A stretch of DNA of 64,000 nucleotides. It comes from UBA7985 sp038141425 (GTDB lineage: Bacteria > Pseudomonadota > Alphaproteobacteria > UBA7985). The stretch's first letter is position 1. Every line of letters starts with the position of its first letter. The notes under the pieces are model-generated. The model was given only the letters and a program-made list of their open reading frames with translations. It was not told where the DNA came from and ran no database searches. Positions 52,301 to 62,344 of the stretch are shown here, in pieces. The stretch covers positions 124,001-188,000 of the forward strand of contig JAYQIC010000003.1 in NCBI GenBank assembly GCA_038141425.1, in the 5' to 3' direction. A program made the position numbers and the translations under genes.

Positions 52301-52326
52301 TTCTGCTTTGCAGAACGGCAGAATAA
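52301..52326. promoter_or_regulatory. Putative IolR (RpiR) site in the iolD/inositol-transporter divergent promoter
   Basis: ATTCTGCTTTGCAGAAC then GGCAGAATA; TTCTGC and GCAGAA form an inverted repeat, and TATTCTGC / GCAGAATA a wider one. It matches the 46332-46357 site in TTTGCAGAA and CAGAATA. Confidence 0.5.
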
Positions 52327-52472
52327 ATCTTTACATCGAATGAAAATGGTGATCAAACTCTATCTCGGGTGTTGTAGACGAGTGTGACCTGCACCCAGCT
52401 TCGGGATTTGGTCTGCCCGACATTCCTGACGAAGTATACCGAAATTCACACTGAAACTTGGGAGGGTTTCCG

Positions 52473-53399
52473 ATGAAAAAGCTTTTGATCGCCGCAATGG
52501 CGAGCCTCGCTTTTGGTGGCGTTGCATCCGCTGACGACCACGTTGCAAACATTATCGTTGTCACGCACGGTTCTGATGCTGACGGTTTCTGGGGCGTTGT
52601 TCGTAACGCTGTTGAAGCTGCTGCTGAAGACACTGGCGCCAACGTAACGTACCGTAATCCATCCACGGGTGACCTGAACGAAATGGCGTCTCTGATCGAG
52701 GCTTCTGCCGCTCAGTCCCCTGATGGTCTGGTCGTTTCCATTCCTGACGCAAGCATTCTTGGCGGTCCGATCAGCGCTGCTGCAGCGGCTGGTATTCCAG
52801 TGATCTCCATCAACTCCGGCTCTGACGTTTCCGCTGAGCTGGGTGCGATGATGCACGTTGGTCAGCCTGAGTACGATGCCGGTCTCGGCGGTGGTCAGAA
52901 GACCGCTTCCATGGGCGGCTCCGGTGGTGTGTGTTTCAACCACGAGCCATTCAACACCGCTCTGCTCGACCGTTGTCAGGGTTTTGCTGACGGCCTCGGC
53001 GAAGACCTGAACATGGTTGAAGTCTCCAAGGACTACAACGACATCAAGAACACCGTTCTGGCGTACATGACCTCCAACCCTGGCACCGGCGCTGTAATGG
53101 CTGTTGGTCCTACGGGCTGTGACCCAACGATCGAAGCGATCGAAGAACTGGGTATGGCTGGTGACGTCGTCGTTGGTTGTTTCGACCTCTCGCCTGCGAT
53201 TGTTCAGGGCGTAATCGACGGTACCGTTGCCTACGCTATCGACCAGCAGCAGTTCCTGCAGGGCTACATGCCAATTATCGTGCTCAACCTGATGCACCGT
53301 AACGGCACCCTGCCTGGTAACTCGATCAACTCCGGCCCGGGCTTCGTTACCCTGGCTAACGTTGCTCAGGTTCAGGCACTGGCTGGCGTAGAGCGCTAA
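52473..53399 (+). CDS. Sugar/inositol ABC transporter periplasmic binding protein
   Basis: 308 residues from the ATG at 52473, preceded by GGGAGGG. The Sec signal MKKLLIAAMASLAFGGVASA precedes a type I (RbsB-like) binding protein: NIIVVTHGSDADGFWGVVRNAVEAAAEDTGANV and DGLVVSIPDAS. Two Cys residues (GVCFNHE and LDRCQG) may form a disulfide. It is intact and rich in GTT, GCT, GGT and CGT codons. It is divergent from iolD and followed by the matching permease and ATPase, so inositol is the likely ligand. Confidence 0.9.
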   Translation: MKKLLIAAMASLAFGGVASADDHVANIIVVTHGSDADGFWGVVRNAVEAAAEDTGANVTYRNPSTGDLNEMASLIEASAAQSPDGLVVSIPDASILGGPISAAAAAGIPVISINSGSDVSAELGAMMHVGQPEYDAGLGGGQKTASMGGSGGVCFNHEPFNTALLDRCQGFADGLGEDLNMVEVSKDYNDIKNTVLAYMTSNPGTGAVMAVGPTGCDPTIEAIEELGMAGDVVVGCFDLSPAIVQGVIDGTVAYAIDQQQFLQGYMPIIVLNLMHRNGTLPGNSINSGPGFVTLANVAQVQALAGVER

Positions 53400-53477
53400 G
53401 TCGACCTCTGGGGCCAGGATCGCGGCTCGGCAGCTTGCCTGCTGGTTGCGGTCCGGTCCCAAAGACTCAGGCATACG

Positions 53478-53513
53478 GGGCGCGCGCGTTTACGTGCGCG
53501 CCCTTACTTTTTT
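53478..53513 (+). terminator. Intrinsic terminator/attenuator between binding-protein and permease genes
   Basis: GGGCGCGC (53478-53485) pairs with GCGCGCCC (53496-53503), followed by TTACTTTTTT. It probably sets a high binding-protein to permease ratio. Confidence 0.85.
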
Positions 53514-53580
53514 CACCATTGTTGGTTTGGTCAGAAACCAACGTTTCCTTCAATGAATTCAAGCGCGGGGAGAGTCCGGA

Positions 53581-54734
53581 ATGACGTCCGTTGATGAGCG
53601 CATCCGCAAAACCACTCTACTAGAATCAGCGTTGCGCCGCCCGGAACTGGGCTCGGTCTTCGGCCTGTTTGCCGTTGTTATCGCCTTCATGCTGATGACC
53701 GGTCCGATCAATGCCGGTCTGGGTGAAAAGAACACATTTGCCGACATGTGGGTCCGCTCGGTCGGGGTCCAGTCGTGGGTAGAACTCGCGGCCTATGTCG
53801 GCATCCTCGCCATCGCCGCAGCCATGCTGATGATCTCGGGTGAATTTGACCTCAGCATCGGCGCAAACGTTGCGCTGGGCGGGCATACCTTTGCGATGCT
53901 GATGATGTCGCCCGACCCCATGCCGATCTGGCTGTGCATCTTTGCCACCTTCGGATTCATGATGTTTGTGGGGTTTGTCACAGGCATGCTGGTGGTCTCA
54001 ACCGGGCTGCCGAGCTTCATCGTGACGCTGGGGTTCTGGTTCGCCAACCGCGGCTTTGCCAACTACCTCGCGTTCCGCAACCATGACACCTCGCGGCTGG
54101 ACATCAAGCCGATGCTGGAGGAGAGGAACGTCCTTGTCGACGGGGCGGTGGTGAAAATGCCCGACCCCACCAAGATCGACGATATCTTTGCCTTCAAGAA
54201 CGGTTTTTTCGGCTGGACCGGACAGATCGACCTGCCGGGCCTGCAGCCGTTTCAGTTGTATTTCAATGCCGAGTTCTACTACTTCATCATCTTCGCCATC
54301 GTCGCGGTCTACATCCTCAATTTCACCCGTATCGGAAACTGGATTTTCGCCGCTGGTGGTGACCCTGTTGCCGCCCGCGCGGTCGGTGTTCCCGTGGCGC
54401 GGGTCAAGGTCGGCCTGTTCATGACCTCGGCCTTTGCTGCCGGGTTCCTCGGGGTGATCTTCACGCTGCAGTCGGGTGTGTCCGAGCCGCTGGCCGGCGA
54501 CTTCCGCGAGCTGCACGCTATCGCCGCCGCCGTGATCGGGGCTGTGCGCTGACCGGGGGCTATGGCTCGGTGGTCGGGGCCGTGTTCGGCGCCTTCATCT
54601 TTGCCATCGTCAGTCGGGGCATCAACTTCGTGCCGTTCATCGACAACAACCTGTTCCGCGTGATCCTCGGCCTGATGCTGCTGGGTGCGGCCATGCTCAA
54701 CCAACTGCTGCGCAACCGCGTGGTCAAGGGCTAG
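53581..54734 (+). CDS. Inositol/ribose-type ABC permease (RbsC family), one frameshift
   Basis: About 384 residues and eight to ten membrane segments. MLMISGEFDLSIGANVALGGH is the family signature near residue 85, and GNWIFAAGGDPVAARAVGVPV the cytoplasmic coupling loop. One base is lost near 54540; after it LTGGYGSVVGAVFGAFIFAIVSRGINF continues. A periplasmic insertion of about 50 residues (MLEERNVLVDGAVVKMPDP) is a feature seen in inositol-type permeases. It lies between the binding-protein and ATPase genes. Confidence 0.9.
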
Positions 54735-54746
54735 GGGGGCGACGTC

Positions 54747-55537
54747 ATGACTGCTGACAAGCAAACGGCGAAGACGCCGACCATCGAAATCCGGGGGCTG
54801 GGCAAGTTCTTCGGTAACATCATCGCGCTCCAGGACGTGTCCTTTGAGGTCTACAAGGGCGAGGTGACGGCGCTGCTGGGGGACAACGGCGCGGGTAAAT
54901 CCACGCTGATCAAGACCCTCAGCGGGGTCTACCGCGCCGATGAGGGCGAGATTGCCATCGACGGCAAGCCGGTGAGCTTTTCCTCACCGCGCGGGGCTGC
55001 TGCAGCCGGGATCGGGACCGTGTATCAGGATCTGGCGCTGCAGCCACTGATGAGCGTGTCGCGCAACTTCTTCCTCGGCCGCGAGCTGAGCAATGCGATG
55101 GGCTTCCTCGATTTCAAGCAGATGGACGCCATCACGCGCGAGGAAATGGCCAAAATCGGCATCGATGTCGCCGACCCCAGCCAGCCGATCGGGACCATGT
55201 CCGGTGGCCAGCGGCAAACGCTTGCCATTGCCCGCGCCATCTACTTCGGCGCCAAGATCCTGATCCTCGACGAGCCGACTTCGGCGCTGGGGCAGAAGCA
55301 GCAGCTGGAGGTGCTTCGCACCATCAAGCGGGTGCGTGACCGCGGCGACCTCGCCATCGTCTTCATCACCCACAACGACCTGCATGCCAAGCTGATCGGT
55401 GACCGCTTTGCCTTCCTCAACCGGGGAAAGGTCATCGCCAGCGGTGGTCGGGATGACATCGACATGGATAACATCCGTGCGCTCATGGCGGTGGGGCAGA
55501 GCTCGCTGACCTTTCACGCGAGTTTGCGCAGGGCTAA
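54747..55537 (+). CDS. Inositol-type ABC transporter ATPase, single nucleotide-binding domain
   Basis: About 263 residues. Walker A is GDNGAGKST, the signature MSGGQRQTLAIARAIYF, Walker B ILILDEPTSAL and the switch His is in FITHNDLH. Sugar ABC ATPases of the RbsA type have two domains; this single-domain form is typical of the inositol/FrcA-type group. A lost G near 55490 removes the normal end, which reads LMAGGAELADLSREFAQG and stops at 55535-55537. Confidence 0.9.
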
Positions 55538-55565
55538 GCCAAACAACCGGGTAGAGAGCAGATCC

Positions 55566-56421
55566 ATGTCAAACGCACCGCTTCTGGTTCGCCCCGTGGA
55601 CCGCACGGGCAGGTTCACGGACTGACGCCCGCGAACCTGAAAGATCGTTGCCCGAACTGGGGCTACGTCGGGTTTGAGCTGCACCGGCTTGCGGCGGGTG
55701 AAACCGTGCAGGTGCGAACCGACGCCGAAGAGCATCTGCTGGTGGTGATCGAAGGCGGCATGACGCTGAAGATCGACGACAGCGACTTTGGTGTCGTTGG
55801 CAAGCGCAGGGATATCTTCAGCCGCGAGAAGGGCTACGCCGCCTATATCCCCGGCGGTGGGCACGACTGGCAGCTGCGGGCGGAAACCGCGCTCGAAGTG
55901 GCCGTGTGCAAGGCGCCGTGGAAGGGCGGCAAGCCACCCCGTGCGGTTGATCGAACCGGACGCCGAGCCGCTGGAAGCGCGCGGTAAAGGGCGCCAACAC
56001 CCGCTATGTCAACGCGATCATGATGGAGGACCGGGACTGGGCTGACAGCCTGCTGGTCACCGAGGTCTGGACGCCGAGCGGTAACTGGTCGAGCTATCCC
56101 AGTCATAAGCACGACACCGATGCCTTTCCCGATGAGACTTATCTCGAAGAAACCTACTACCACCGGCTCAACCCCGGTGATCTCGCCTGGGGCTACCAGC
56201 GCGTCTACAACGACGATCTGAGCCTGAACGAGAACATGGCGCTCCACGACCGCGATCTGGTGCTGGTGCCCGAAGGCTATCATCCCTGCGGCGCGCCCTA
56301 CGGCTTTGACATGTACTACCTCAATGTCATGGCCGGGCCGATGCGCAAGTGGCGCTTCACCAACGACCCGCGCTCCGAGCACATCTTCTACCGCGACGGC
56401 GGTCGCAAGCCCGGCGAGTAG
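55566..56421 (+). CDS. iolB: 5-deoxy-glucuronate isomerase, copy 2, two frameshifts
   Basis: About 285 residues of the IolB bicupin family: NWGYVGFELHRLAAGETVQVRT, then GNWSSYPSHKHDTDAFPDETYLEETYYHRLNP and LVPEGYHPCGAPYGFDMYYLNVMAGP. The metal motif HKHDTD is kept in both copies, but the pair are clearly diverged, not a recent duplication. Breaks are near 55615 and 55940. It lies 28 bases after the ATPase gene and is probably co-transcribed with the transporter. Confidence 0.9.
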
Positions 56422-56479
56422 GCGCTGAGGCCCGGCACGCGACGCCGGCTGTCCAGTCAGACAAGGGACACGCAAGACA

Positions 56480-57565
56480 ATGATGAACACCGACCGACTT
56501 TCCCCGCTGATCTCGATCTGGCAGCCTTCAAGGCGCTGATCGACACGGAGCAACCCAAGCCCGCGCTCGCGGACCGGGTCGAGCGGGGAATTCCGGTCTA
56601 CGAGGCAGCCGCGCTGGAGGACCGTCTCGAAGACGGGCCGGGTCGCGCGGAAATGTTGGACGAGTGGGCCGACTGCCTGATGAACGGCGCTGGTGCCTTC
56701 GCCATCGCCGGAGCAACGCCGGACGGCAGCGTCATCGACGAGGCTTCGACCGTGCTCTTTGACCTGATCGCTGCCGAGAAAGCCGGAACCGGCGGGGGTG
56801 GGGACCACTTTGCCGCCGCCGGGCTCAATGACCGTCTCTGGAACAGCCTCGAAAAGCACGCGCTCGCCGCGCCGGAGAGCTTCGCCCGCTACTACGCCAA
56901 TCCATGGATTGCCGCGGCCTCGGAAGCCTGGCTCGGCCCACGCTATCAGATGACAGCGCAGGTTAATCTGGTGCACCCCGGCGGACAGCCGCAGACGGCT
57001 CACCGCGACTATCACCTCGGCTTCATGCAGCAGGGGCAGGCGGCCAAGTTCCCGTTGCACGCCCACCTGCTGACCGCAGCACTGACGCTGCAGCGCGCCA
57101 TCGCCCACGTCGATATTCCGATCGAAGCCGGGCCGACCAAACTGCTGCCGCACAGCCAGAAGTACGAGCTGGGCTATCTTGCCTACCACGAACAGTCGTT
57201 CCGGGACGTGTTCGAAGAGCGCTTTGTGCAGGTCGCACTGAACAAGGGCGACCTGCTCTGGTTCAATCCCGCAACCTTCCACGCTGCCGGTGAAAACCGG
57301 ACCCCTGACGTGGAGCGGCTGGTTAACCTGTTCCAGGTTTCTTCGGCCTTCGGTCGGCCGATGGAGACAGTCGACCGCAGCGCCATGCTGGCGGCTGTCG
57401 AACCTGTGCTGAGCAAGGTCGGCCTGAGCGCGGTGGAGCAGCGGGCGCTGGTGGCGTCCACGGCCGAGGGCTACGCGTTTCCCGCTCAACCTCGATACCA
57501 ACCCACCGGTTGGCGGGCTGGCGCCCCAGACCGATCAGGAGCGGCTGCGGGCCGAGCTTGGATAG
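56480..57565 (+). CDS. Phytanoyl-CoA dioxygenase (PhyH) family Fe(II)/2-oxoglutarate oxygenase, two frameshifts
   Basis: About 361 residues. The facial triad is visible as the HxD of TAHRDYHLGF and the distal His of NPATFHAAGENRT; the 2-oxoglutarate Arg could be that of ENRTPDVERLVNLFQVS. The body between includes DVPIEAGPTKLLPHSQ-like sequence. The frame breaks near 56500 and near 57485, and the product ends GLAPQTDQERLRAELG. It follows the second iolB, suggesting oxidation of an inositol derivative or ether. That is inference; the family also covers many unrelated small-molecule hydroxylases. Confidence 0.83.
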
Positions 57566-57654
57566 CCAGTCCCATCTGGCTGCGATGGTCAGTTTTGATG
57601 ATTGAGTGACGGCGTGATAATGATTAGTTCCTAATGTATGAAGGAGCTAAGTCC

Positions 57655-58359
57655 ATGAGGTTCATCATCATTCTTGCCGTCATTCTGGTTGTCGGCGCGA
57701 CTGCCGGGTTGGTCGGCTATTTTGGTCCCAACAACGCCGTTCAGAGCGCCGAGGCGCTGGTCGACGATTCACTGAGCCGCCTTCCGCTCGATGGTCAGAG
57801 CGGCAGCAAGCATACCATCGAAGAACACTGCGGGCTCGATGCCAATGGCACAGCCTGGGCTGACGCGACGGGTCATGTAACCATTGTGCAGACCGGCGCG
57901 ACCAGCCAGGTCGATATCCGGCTCGAAAACGCGCGCCCGGACACCTACTTCACCGCGTGGCTTCGGCTCAAGGGCAGTGGTTTCGGCGGTAGCCCGCTGA
58001 CCGGCGGCGGCGCGACGCCGCTCTCGCCCCAGACCGATCTGGATACGCTGATCAGTTACAGCCCGTTTGGCGAGAACAGTGCGGGCAGCGACCAGCTTTC
58101 CAACGGCTTCCGCACCGATGCTAAGGGGGCGGGCAGCCTGAGCGCATCGCTCGACTTTCCGATCATCGGCGGCAGCTACAATTTCGCCGTGGCGACACTG
58201 GAAACGCCGCAAGGTCCTGGCGTACCGGTGGCGATTGCCAACCCGATGCTGCCTGGACATGGCGGTCCGTTCCTGATCCGCGTGGTCTCGCACTGCAGCG
58301 ATGATGTCGGCCATGGCCTGTCGCCCGGTAACCGTGAAGCCTGGTTCCAGTTCCCCTGA
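57655..58359 (+). CDS. Exported or membrane-anchored protein of unknown function
   Basis: I do not recognise this gene. The 234-residue product starts at the ATG at 57655 because AAGGAG lies 8 bases before it. It has one N-terminal hydrophobic segment (FIIILAVILVVGATAGLVGYF), then a Ser/Gly/Thr-rich, probably beta-rich periplasmic domain: HVTIVQTGATSQVDIRLENARPDTYFTAWLRL and GGSYNFAVATLETPQGPG. Two Cys (EEHCGLD and SHCSDD) at either end could form one disulfide. The look is of a beta-sandwich such as a CHRD-like domain, but I make no firm call. It lies 104 bases upstream of the NOS gene on the same strand and could be co-transcribed. Confidence 0.72.
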   Translation: MRFIIILAVILVVGATAGLVGYFGPNNAVQSAEALVDDSLSRLPLDGQSGSKHTIEEHCGLDANGTAWADATGHVTIVQTGATSQVDIRLENARPDTYFTAWLRLKGSGFGGSPLTGGGATPLSPQTDLDTLISYSPFGENSAGSDQLSNGFRTDAKGAGSLSASLDFPIIGGSYNFAVATLETPQGPGVPVAIANPMLPGHGGPFLIRVVSHCSDDVGHGLSPGNREAWFQFP

Positions 58360-58463
58360 TCTGAACCGGTTTGACCCCTTAACCTTTCCGCAACCTGCCA
58401 TCGGCTCGCTCAGACTAAGGATCTAAAGCTTTTGACCACAGAAAGTTTGAGCGAGCAGACCTT

Positions 58464-61400
58464 GTGCGGGCGGCCCTGGAAAGTTTGTTCTCCGGCGATC
58501 AGCGCGCCTCTGCTCATTCGCTGGCGGCTCAGGCCCGGTTTGAGACGGTGGGCGAGGGGCAGGTTCTCATGACCGAGGGCGCGGCGGCAGATGACCTGTT
58601 CGTGCTCTGCGCCGGGCGTTTGCATGTCTATGCCCGTGATGGCAGCGGCGCGCTGGGGCTGGTGGCGTCGATTGAGCAGCCCGGACAGGTGGTGGGTGAG
58701 CAAGCCTTCATCGACGATCGCAAGTTTCGCAACGCCACCCTGATTGCGCTCCAGAGTGGCCGGGTTGCGCGCATTCCCGGTGATGCGTTCCGGGAGCATC
58801 TGGCCCGGGATCAGGCAGCGCTGGCGCGGCTCTCGGCCGTCGGCGGACGGCAGTTGGAGCATCGCCTGAGTGCACTGGCGCTCGAACTCGATGACAGTTT
58901 GGGTGCTGCACTCACCCAGTCCGCCCCAGAGCCCGGCAGTTTGAGGCCGGAGAGAGCCTGTTCATCGCCGGGGAACCAGCGCGCCAAGCCTATCTGATCG
59001 TGAGCGGACAGATCGGCCTGACCAATCCTCACAATGGCAAGACCGAAGCCCGGCTCGGGCGCGGGCTGACGCTGGGGGTCGATGCAGTGATATCCGGGGG
59101 CGAGCATCCGCTCAACGCCGTGGCGCTGGAACCAACGGAAGTTGTGGCGCTGTCCGATGCTGCGATTGAAGCGCTGTCGGACCAGACGACTGCGGACGCA
59201 ACCCCGGGAGGCGGTCTCGCGCTGGGGCAGGGTATTCAGACATCGTCGACCCATGTCGCCCTCTCTTCGACCAGCCGAGATCTGGGCGGGGCCTGCATCA
59301 CGACCGATTTCCTGGCGCCCGCAGGGGGCGTTGTCCGGGTCAAGCACTACCCTGAGCGGGGGCAAACTTACGCACTGATCAAAGGGGCCGACGTTGCCGG
59401 CGCGCGGGTGGTTGCGGCGCCGGCGGGCGACCGGCTGCTTACGCTCGACCCCGACACGGATGAGGTCCGGGGGCTGTCTGCGCCCTCGGATTGGACCGAT
59501 CTGCCCCGGGCCATTGATCTGCTGTTGCAGGGCCAGCAGCTCAGCGCCATCCAGCAGGAGGCCTTCTCGCAGCATGGTCGACTGCTGGTGGGCGATCATG
59601 CCGACGGTGAGGGCAGCTTGAGCGGCATGGTCTGTTCGTGCCGTGCGGTGACTGCGATCCAGCTGCATGACATGGCAGCGGAGGGCGCTTCGGTCGAAGA
59701 CATGGTCGCGCGCACCGGCGCAGGAACGGTCTGCGGGGGTGCAGGGACATGCTGCCGCTGTTTACCCAGACTGCGCAAGAAACGCTGTGCTGGATCGAGC
59801 CGGAAACCCTGCCGGGTGGGGTGGTGCGTGTCCGGCTCAACATGGGAAATGGAGCCAGCGGTGCCGCGCGGTCAGTATTTGAAACGGCGAAAGTCGGCGA
59901 TTTTGTCCGGGTCAGCGCCATGGTCAAAGGACAGTGGCTACAGCGCCCCTTCACACTGACGGATTGGGATGAGCGCAGTCTTGAGATTACGGTAAAGCTC
60001 GAAGAACCCGGCCAGTATTCTGACTGGCTGCGCGCCGCGGCGCCCGGTGATCTGTTCAAAGTCGGGACGCCCGAAGGGCACGCCTATGGCGTCGAAGGCG
60101 ACGCCCGGCCGCTGGTGTTCATTGTTGCCGGGATTGGGGTCACCCCTGCGCTGGCGGCCGTGCGCAAGCTCGCCGGTACGCGCGCCCTCGATGTCCGCTA
60201 CGTGTACCGGGATCCGGCCGAAGCCACGGGCTTGCCGCAGCTGGAGTCTCTGGCGCGGGCCGGTGATATCAGTCTGGCCACCTTTGCTACCGGGACCAGC
60301 GGCGAAGCGCGTGGACAGCGCCCTTCTGTCGAGGCCTTGATCGACGGCATCCGCACCATGGGACCAGCGCAAGTGGTGGTATGCGGGCCTGAGGGCTTCA
60401 ATCACCCGCTGAGGGAGGCGCTGGTGTCCGTCGCCGACGCCGAAGTCTTCGTCGAGGACTTTCAGGAAACCATCGGCCGGGGTGTGAACACGGGTGCTGC
60501 CGCGGCACACGCGATCCGGTCGCCCGGCTTTATCCCGGATCGGGCGCGGGAGAGCCTGTTTACCCGCAAGGCACCGGGCACCATGGCTGAAGAGGCTGAG
60601 GACTTCCTGCGTGAATTCTACCGCAGCGAACGCCCTGACGATGATCCCACAGAGCGCCTCGGCACGGTGATGGAGGCCATCGGTAGCCAGGGAAGCTGGC
60701 GCAAGACGGCTGACGAATTGGCCTTTGCTGCGCAGCTGGCGTGGCGCAATGCACCGCGCTGCATCGGACGGCTTTACTGGAAGGGCCTGCACCTGCGCGA
60801 CGGCCGCGATCTGCAGACTGCCGACGATGTCGCCCGGGCGCTGTTCGAGCACATGCGCTTTGCCTTTAACGGTGGGGCCATCCGCCCCGCGATCACGGTT
60901 TTCAACCATGGCGGGCCCGAGGGCAGGCGCCGCGGATCTGGAACTCGCAGCTGCAGCTCTACGCGGGGTACCGTCTGCGCACCGGCCAGCAAGTCGGTGA
61001 TCCGGCACAGAATGCCCTGACCGAAGCCATCATGGCACTGGGCTGGGAGCCATCGGGAAGCCAATTCGAGATCCTGCCACTGGTAATTCAGGGCAGCGAC
61101 GGGCATCCGCAGCTGTTCGAATTGCCAGAAGATGTCCGCTACGAAGTGCCATTGATTCACCCGGGTTATCCTGCATTCAGCGCCATGAAGCTACGCTGGC
61201 ACGCGGTTCCCTTTGTCGCTGACCTGCGACTGGATGCAGGCGGCATCACCTATCCGTTTGCGCCCTTCAATGGCTGGTTCATGAATACGGAAATTGCAGC
61301 AAGAAATCTGATCGATCATAACCGCTACAATCTGCTTGAAGCGGTGGCCGAAGCCATGGGGTTGGATCAGCGCAACGAGCGCGACCTGTGGCGGGACAAG

Positions 61401-61682
61401 GCCCTGATCATGCTCAATGAGGCCGTAATCGCTTCCTATGATGACGCCGGTGTGCGGCTGGCCGATCATCACAACGCGACCCTCGATTTCGTTGAGTTCT
61501 GCCGCGCGGAGCAGCGCGCCGGGCGCGAGGTTTTTGGCGAATGGATGTGGTTGGTGCCGCCGGTTTCAGCGTCTCTGTCGCCCCTCTACCAGCAGCCCTT
61601 TGCCAATATCTCGGTCAAACCCGCCTATGCGCGTCAGCCCGCTATCTGGACTTCAAAGCCCCCTGCCGCGGATCATCCGTGA
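58464..61682 (+). CDS. nos: Self-sufficient nitric oxide synthase with N-terminal cNMP-binding, [2Fe-2S] and ferredoxin-reductase domains; three frameshifts
   Basis: About 1,073 residues once single lost bases near 58928, 59737 and 60928 are restored. Order: cNMP-binding domain 1 (about 20-125, phosphate-cassette-like GE...RNAT), cNMP-like domain 2 (155-240, cassette lost), an unassigned region (245-385), a BFD-type [2Fe-2S] domain (Cys391-x-Cys393, Cys424-x2-Cys427), an FNR-type FAD/NAD module (LQRPFTLTD, AGIGVTPAL, CGPEGFN) and a NOS oxygenase domain (about 705-1073). The NOS heme Cys767 lies in AWRNAPRCIGR, the arginine-binding Glu944 in FNGWFMNTEIAARN, and Trp1030 in WMWLVPPVS. Spacings 177 and 86 equal those of mouse iNOS (Cys194, Glu371, Trp457). 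It should make NO and citrulline from arginine with NAD(P)H and O2. The start may be the TTG at 58432 (MTTESLSEQTL), preceded by AAGGA, if a further base is missing. Confidence 0.93.
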
Positions 61683-62262
61683 CCGCGATCGAGGCTGCGC
61701 GAATGACCCCGCGTGTGGGGGCTCTCGCCCGAAAAACTGCGCCTCAGTTGTCCTGAAGGACGCCCATGGAGCAGTTCGAGGAACCAGGCCTCGTGCTCGA
61801 TCTCTTCCTTGAGGATGTCCTTCGCAAGATCGTAGGTCACAGGGTCCTTGCCCAGCGTCATGGTGCAGAGCCGGTTCCAGTTCACGACGGCGCCCTGCTC
61901 AGCCTTCAGGCACATCTTCAGGATATCCTCCACCTCGATGGGGCCATTCGGAAGCTGGAGGAATTCACAGCCTGACATGCCGATGAAGTCCTGCGCATCC
62001 CGGGGCAGCGTACCGCCGAGTTCGAAGATGCGCTGGATACAGGACTCATAGTGGCTGAGGTCCTCCATCCGTGCGTCTTCTATGATGCCCTTCAAGTGCT
62101 CGCCTTCCGGTCCTGTGCAGTGGGCACGGATGTTGGTGAGGTAGTAGTAGGCGGTGAACTCGACTGATGCGTTCTTGATCAGCGTATTCAGGATTTCGTC
62201 AACATCGGCACCGTTCTTCCGAAGCACGTTAATGCCGACCACTTGGTAATCATTGTTGCTCA
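61673..62262 (-). CDS. Dps-like/bacterioferritin-like ferritin (DPSL type)
   Basis: 196 residues from the ATG at 62262 (MSNNDYQVVGINVL). A four-helix ferritin with di-iron ligands Glu35, Glu67, His71, Glu122 and the EEIEHE cluster at 153-158. The tail GRPSGQLRRSFSGESPHT matches the DPSL (thioferritin) group, which combines bacterioferritin-like iron sites with Dps-like assembly and a Cys pair; Cys99, Cys118 and Cys133 are candidates. It stores iron and removes peroxide. The gene is convergent with NOS and overlaps its 3' end by 10 bases; it lies 82 bases downstream of the guanidino-hydrolase gene on the same strand. Confidence 0.84.
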
Positions 62263-62344
62263 TGGACTTTCCTGCGTTGCGGATGTTTGCGGCGTGCCGA
62301 ACGGCGCGGAGCGTAAGCACGCGTGTGGTTGATTGAAGGCTGGG

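Noticed and set aside
59749..61020. Separate ferredoxin-reductase gene followed by a truncated NOS gene
   Set aside because: The ATG at 59749 lies inside the [2Fe-2S] motif region. Restoring one base joins it in frame with the upstream domains, and another restores the rest of the oxygenase domain with canonical spacing.
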